Source of the DNA: Diogma glabrata
Taxonomy: Eukaryota > Arthropoda > Insecta > Diptera > Cylindrotomidae
Length of the DNA: 64,000 bases
NCBI GenBank assembly: GCA_963693315.1
Contig: OY856188.1
Location: forward strand, 249,507,394 to 249,571,393
Direction: 5' to 3'
Position numbers and translations under genes: made by a program. Below, in pieces: positions 39,201 through 46,500 of this stretch (position 1 is its first letter; each line of letters starts with the position of its first letter). The notes beneath the pieces are model-generated. The model ran no database searches. It was not told where the DNA came from and worked only from the letters and a program-made list of their open reading frames with translations.

Positions 39201-40478
39201 ATTCGTTCCTTGTAAACTTTCAATTAAATCGGTGTAAATGTTTAATGTTTACAAGTGCGGCTATTCAGTTGAAATATAATTATATCTCAACCGAATAGCC
39301 ACACATCTTTACTGTACGGTGGTCTCGAAACGAATGTCAGAGACGAATATATGAAATTTACTAAAATCTTGAACAAATCTCTTAGAATCTAGTAATGGCC
39401 AAGTATTAAATCACTTAAGTAACTTTTAAAAATAACTATTACCATGGAATATCCGTGTAATACTGTGAAAACTATCTCAGTCTTCAAAACAGTCTTTTTT
39501 CATTTTTATAACGTCTGTTAAGTTGGTATTTTTTTAAAGTCGACTCCGGGTTAAGACAAGGTGATGCTATCTCTCCTATACTTTTTAATTTAGCCTTGGA
39601 ATATGTGTGGCGTCAAAAGAAACTACCGACTAATAACAATATCTTGTCAATAAACTCAGTACAGATGATTGCTTACGCTGATGATGTTGTCATCCTCGGC
39701 CGAAGTGAAGCTGTTATGAGTGAGACTTTCAAGTCGCTTGAGAGTGGTGCTAGAAAAATTGGTCTGCAAATTAACTACAATAAAACCAAACATATGAATG
39801 TTTCAAGGGAGGCTGAGAAGAAAGATTTGATGTGCGACGATGAACGAATTGAGGGAGTTGAATCTTTTAAATATTTGGGATCAATGCTTGACTCAAACAA
39901 CAGCATTCTTACAGATATAAAAGCTCGAATCGCTGCAGGTAATCGAACTTTCTACTCAGTTAAACCTCTCCTTGGATCACCGTATGTTGATACATACACT
40001 AACACCAAGCTCAAGTTATACAAGACATTGATTAGACCGGTTGTGATGTATGGGTCACAAACGTGGACCCTTACACAAAATGATGAATCATATTTATCTG
40101 TATTTGAGCGTAAGATCCTACGCTACATTTTTGGTCCACTTAAGACAGACGATGGAGAGTATAGAACCCGGTATAACTTTGAGATCAGAGACCTTCTTGA
40201 GGGTCCTGATATAATAGGTTGTATCCGTTCTAATAGGATTGCTTGGTTTGGGCATGTTCTACGAGCCGATTCACAGTCTGGAATGATTAGAAAAATGTAC
40301 GTTAGTACCCCAGGGAGTGGTAGACCGCGAGGTAGACCACGACTACAACGGGAGACTGACGTAATAAACGACCTTAAAAAAATCGGCTGCCATGGTAATT
40401 ATGTCGCTGTTGCGAATGACCGTGGTGAATATTCAAAGCTGATTAACCTGGCAACGCTCCTACATGGAGCATGAACGC

Positions 40479-40513
<35 letters not shown>

Positions 40514-43500
40514 TAGCCCGAACACTCTTTTTAATTAGCTTTTTATTCTTTCTTCCCCTCTACTGTGATCTAATTATACTTTTCCATTTTAAGAAGAATA
40601 AAGAAATTCAATGTGCGACAACATTTTTGATTTCTGCATCACTTATGTCACTAAACAAGTTGAATAACACCAAAGGAATCTCTGAATAAAACAAAATGAC
40701 AAACGTTGTTCCTTTTCTTTTATAACAATATAATTCAATTTTATTTTTAATTTTAATTTTTTTACACAGGAAATCTCTAAATTTAGAATTATCTTTCTTT
40801 TAATTGTACTCACGACGTCGCAATATGTATTTATTAATTACCACTCGACAAGAAAAATATTTGCATCTTTAATTTAGATATTCCGACCGACCGACGGAGA
40901 GATCGAGTTTTCTTTTCTTTATTTTTTTTTTTCAATAATATTCACTAACTGTCCACTAACAGAATCAAAGAAATTATTTCCAAAAACTACTCTCGAATTT
41001 AACCTTCCATTTTTCTTTATAACAAACGCGTACTCGATTTTTCCATTTTAATAATTAATTTGATTTTAATCTAATCGATTTAAAATCTAAATCGAACTGA
41101 CTAGAATTATGCAAACGCATTCTATAAATATTTTAACTCTCTATTATTACTGCATTATCCGTTTTCAAAAAAAAAAAATCAATCATGTTCGTCACCATGT
41201 TATTTCACTAATTGCAGTACGTAAACTTGTTTAGGATTTACATTCTATTTCATCTTATTATTGTCAATTATAAATAGCAGGAATCAACCACATATAATGT
41301 GTTTGTTTTTTGTTTCAGTTAATAATATTATAAAGAAAAATGAAACATAAAGTCATTCTTAAATAATAAATCCCATCCATAAATCATTAATAATTTACGA
41401 GATAAACAAGATTGATAACTAACACAATTTCAACTTCAAACAATTTAATATCAGATCGTATCAGAGAATATTAACGAAAATGTAAAAAATTAAATTATGT
41501 AGATTTTACCTATGTTTGTTTTAACAGAATCAATATAAAAGAAATTGATAATGTTATAGTGAACGTGAAACAATACGATTATGAAAAACCGTATTGTTGG
41601 AGGATCGATCGGCAATGAACAATGTAATGCATTGTTGATAATATTATCTGAGATGAGGGTCATTCCATGGAAACATAAACCTCAATAGTTGCAATGAAGT
41701 TTATGTTGTGTGGAAAAATTTGTCTAATTGGAAACTTGCCCGTCATTATTGATAAAAAAGATAGGAAGTAAACAAATAAATTGTTTAAAAGATGGAAAAA
41801 AATAAATAAGTAATAAAATTGTTGTTAGAAATGCATTAATTTCTTACGTGTTTTTTTCTGTTACGTTGGTCACGTTACGTTGGTCACACAATTTTTTTTA
41901 AAGGGAACCTCTACTGTATGTAGCATTTGTGAAAAACATATGCTTATTTAAAAACAGATAACTTGTGCTTCATAAAAACCTATATTTGAATTTATTGAAG
42001 GCATACTTTCAGATAAATTGCTTTGAAAGTGTGAGTAAGTTTTACTGTGGTACTTTTTTTGTTACGTTGGTCACAGCACTGAATTATATTATTATTACTT
42101 AATATATATTTAATTTGCTGCTTTTTTTCATTGGTAGTGTATTTCCTACCTGCATAATAGCATAAAATAACATAAATTTCATAAAATAACAATGTTTTTT
42201 ATGAATAATAGGCAAAAGTATGAGTTGAAAAGGGTAAAAATGTTACGTATGTCACAATGGAATGACCCATGATTCTAATGTTTTTCAAGTGGATAAATAA
42301 AACTAAATTTCTGATCCGCCGATCAGCCAAACTCCACGAACCTTGCGATAAATTATAAATATTTGGAATTGGTCCATTCTGCTAAGCCGAAAAAATGCTG
42401 TTCGTCATTATATTTGATTATGTAAATTAGGCGAAGTTGAAACAAATCTCTGGTTATTGGTGTATCTGTAAAATCGGTGATTTTCCTTAACCCAAACGGA
42501 TTTTCTTTTTTTTCAAGTTCTATTAACGTTCTACAGCGTAATACGAGGTTTGGTGGAACGTGAAGTTCAATCGGATTATCGCTTGCACGATACTTCACAC
42601 TTTCGCCTACTCTTCTAGAGCGAGGGTTCTGCCAACCAACTTCACACAAGAAAATTTACAAATCAAAACAAAATATCGAAACAAAAACGCGTACAAGTAA
42701 ACCAACCAGGAACACCCAAATCTACAAACCAAACATTACAACTCAGCACCATCCTTCTTTATCTTTTATATATTATTTATTGAGTTTGACTAATCAGTTG
42801 ACACTTACCGTCCTCTATATTATATAATATATGTATATACCATATACTGTATGGTTTGTATACCATATGTATAACGCAATGCAGTGCGCAAGAACCTTTT
42901 TATTTAGTACTTATTAGAATTATTATTGTGGAACTAGAAATTATCGCCACAACGCTCCCCTCCTAGTTTTGTCAAAAATAAGACAATATAGGCGAGAAAT
43001 ACTTGAAATCAGCCATAAACATGCAGTTTTGGAAATTAAGTTTTAATTTTGTATATTTAGGTATTGGAATGCCTTGACATCAATAAAAAACGCTTTCTGC
43101 GTTTTTAATTTTTTATTCATTTTCTTAACATCTTAACCTTAACAATACCTACATTTTGAGCTATAAAACATTTAAATCAATTCAGTAGTTTTTGCTGCAT
43201 AGCCATTTCACTTCACCAGGGTCGAGCAATTTTTTGATTTTTCATCACCCTGTATCTTAAGACAGGGTAAGAAAAAAAAAATAAAAACGCAGAAAATTTT
43301 TTTTATTGATGTCAATGAATACCTAAACCTAAATATACAAAATTAAAACCTCATTTCCAAACCTGGCAGATTTCATGTGTTTTTCACCTATAGAGAGAAT
43401 TGTTGTTCCATAGTAAGAAGGAACCGAATTGGAGTACGAGTGGTTCTGCCTGCTCGTATAATTACGGATGCCTAACCCTTTTAGTTGATATAGTCGCCAC

Positions 43501-46500
43501 AGCGTAACGTTGTTTCGTTTATGCAGAGGTAGAAGGAAGAGAATCGGAATGTGTCCGAAGGAGTAGAATGGACGTTATCTGTAAAAGAAGATGTGTCGTC
43601 TGCGCAACTGAAATTAGTCATCTCCAGAAACTTTCTTAAAATAAGGTTTTAATTTGTCGATGGACACTCGACTCGGTGGACTCGAGTGTTGACCTTTAAG
43701 ATCAATAACGAAATCTTTATCTTCGCGGCTAATGACTGGGGAGGGACCTTCGTATGGAGCTTGGAGCGATTTACGTATGCGAGAAGTCCGTACGGAAGAA
43801 GACATGCAAACAAGACTCGAGGGTTTTGGAAACGAGAAAAGTTAGGAGAAGTGAGTCTTAAAGCATTTAAGGGACGGAGGTGTTTGTTTCAGTTTTGAAA
43901 CGATATCAGACTGGAGTGGAGCTAGAATTTTGGTTTAAGAATTTGACAACGTTTGTCTCCAAGTGCCGTAGAATAGTTCTGCCGATGAATATTGAAAGTC
44001 TAGGAAGTGGTTCGTAAACTAAGTAACATTGACGGTAGTATACGCGTCCAGTTCAGTTGGTCATAGGCCATGTTGCTAAGGATTCCAATGTTCGATAGTC
44101 CGTAATATTTAAGATTGTAACTAGTGGTTCGTTTACGTTCGAAACTGATTAATTTAGACAACTTACTTAAAAGATTGGATTCGAATTGGGAGCCCTGATC
44201 TGTGACGAGTACTAAAAGTACTCGAAAACGAGCAATCCAATTAAATAGAGAGCGGAAGCTACGGTTTTAGCAGTGATATTCAAGATAAAAATGGCTTCAC
44301 TGCAGGTCAGTGACTATAGCGGTCAATAATTGTGACACAGTAGCGTTTGTACTTGGAATTAGAAAGTGGACCAATAATATCCATATGTATCTCGAAACAT
44401 TTCTGAGATGTGGAGGGATAGGTAGATGGCATTTGCGCCATTGTGGTACATCCTTTTTAATGTATGGTCAAATGAATCTATCAGAAGGAAATTTGATAGA
44501 ACTGTGGACTCCTGATATATTGTGGAGACTATTGAAAACAGATTGATGCAAATGCTTTGGAATAAAAGGTTGTGGAAAACCAGAAAAGGCATCACATAAA
44601 ATAGTTTTGGTACTAGAATTGCCAAAGGATAAGGGAAAAGATTGGCATTGAAGTGTGAAACTAGCGTCCAGTAATTCTTTGAGTTTGAGATCATTGAACT
44701 GAGCATCAGCATTTCAATTCGTTAAGTCGCACAGAAAGTAAGCTGAGTGGTGGTTCAGCAATCTTTAATTTTTTGTTACACAACGGCGCAAAGTGCCTTG
44801 CCAGAAGCTTTTGCCACTACGGCAAGTTTTGAGCAGAGTATGAGGGATGAGAACAAGTTGTGGCCTCACTGAGTTGCCATTTGCAAATATGTCAAAGGCT
44901 TATATGGAGTCTTCAGACTATTAAATGACGTGTTTGTTATTCTTTTTTGAACCTTTAAAAAAATCATTTAGAAGGGTTTGATTGCCACTAGCGTGAATGA
45001 ATCTACGGTATAAGTTTATCACTCCTAGAAAACGGCAGCGTTGCATAACTGTTTCAATACGTTCGCAACACAACGATTAATAGCATTGACACGTTCAATA
45101 GTAGGTTTAATTCCAAATGAATCAATCGAATGTCCTAGAAAGTCAACATTGGTTTTTGCAAAGTTGCATTTATTAACTTTGATAATGAGACAAGCGTCAG
45201 AAAGACGCTGGAAAACAGTTTTAAGATATTTTAGGTGCTCCTTAAAGGTTGGCAATTAGGAGGTCATAAATGTAGATGAAGCAGAAATTTTGATCTCTAA
45301 CAAGAGAATGCATAAACCATTGGAAGGACTGCGCAGCATTCCATAACTCGAAAGTCATTCGAATGAATTCAAAGAGTCTGATCGGAGTAGAAATTGCAGC
45401 TTTGGCAATATTGCGCTCATCAATATGAATTTTATGGTATGCGCGAGATCAATTGTTGTGAAAAATTTGCAAATTGCATCCATGCAGATGAGGCAAAAAA
45501 TCCTGAATGTGTGGAATAGGATATTTTTTAGGAATTGTATTGACCACCAGTATTGACCACCGTTAAAGTAGTGCGAACAGTAGTTGGGAGTTTTGAGGGC
45601 ATTTATCCCCAAATTCCATACCACACAGTATCTTGCGTATGCGCTCTGAAGTGCTGCTGGATTGGTGGACTAGAAGAACCTTTTTGGACCTATAATAGGG
45701 GTGGTCTTGATCGAAATTTGTCAAAATATCACTAACCAATGTCACTAGTGTGGGAGTTGTCACTCTTAGTACATGGCTGTACTTAGTTTGTTGAAATTTG
45801 ATATTTGCCAATAAAAATTGTCCTCCAATAGTAATAAGCCATAAATTCGGTTCATCAGAGCCGAAACGGGGGATTTTAAGTGCTGCGTGATTAATTTGAG
45901 GCGTAGGCGCCGAAGAAGTTGAGTTGGTGAAGGAAATGCAGCAGGAAGTAAAGATGATGGATGGTCTTGGGTAGCCGTAAAGGTTTTGGGTTCGTAAGTT
46001 GTACCAGTCTCTTCAAAGATCATATATCCGCGGCAGAGTAGTCCATTTTTAACGGAAACTAGCTAAAGAAGTGAAGGGTATGCGATAACAAACTATCCGA
46101 TTGCGACCAACAAAGTAATAATTACAATAAAATTGTTTTAAACAAATGCATTGTATATATACAATACATTGTACATATACAATATATATACAATGTATAT
46201 ATACATTGTAAAAAATACGCATCTAACAAAAAATAAAACAAATCCTGGCTAAGAAAAAGACAAAAGTTACCTGAATTTTTTTTGTCAGAGTCACCAGCTT
46301 TGGTAGCAGCTGATTTGTCCAAACAGGTTGATGGCTGCTAGTAGCGTTGTCCAGGTATCGTAATTGAGTTATTTGTCCGGCGATGACGTTTGCTGATGAG
46401 ATAATTTATTTAACAGTTGTATTTCCAATGTAATATATGTATACCATTTGCATAACACAATGCAGTGCGTAAGAAATTTGTTATTTAATACTTATTAGAA

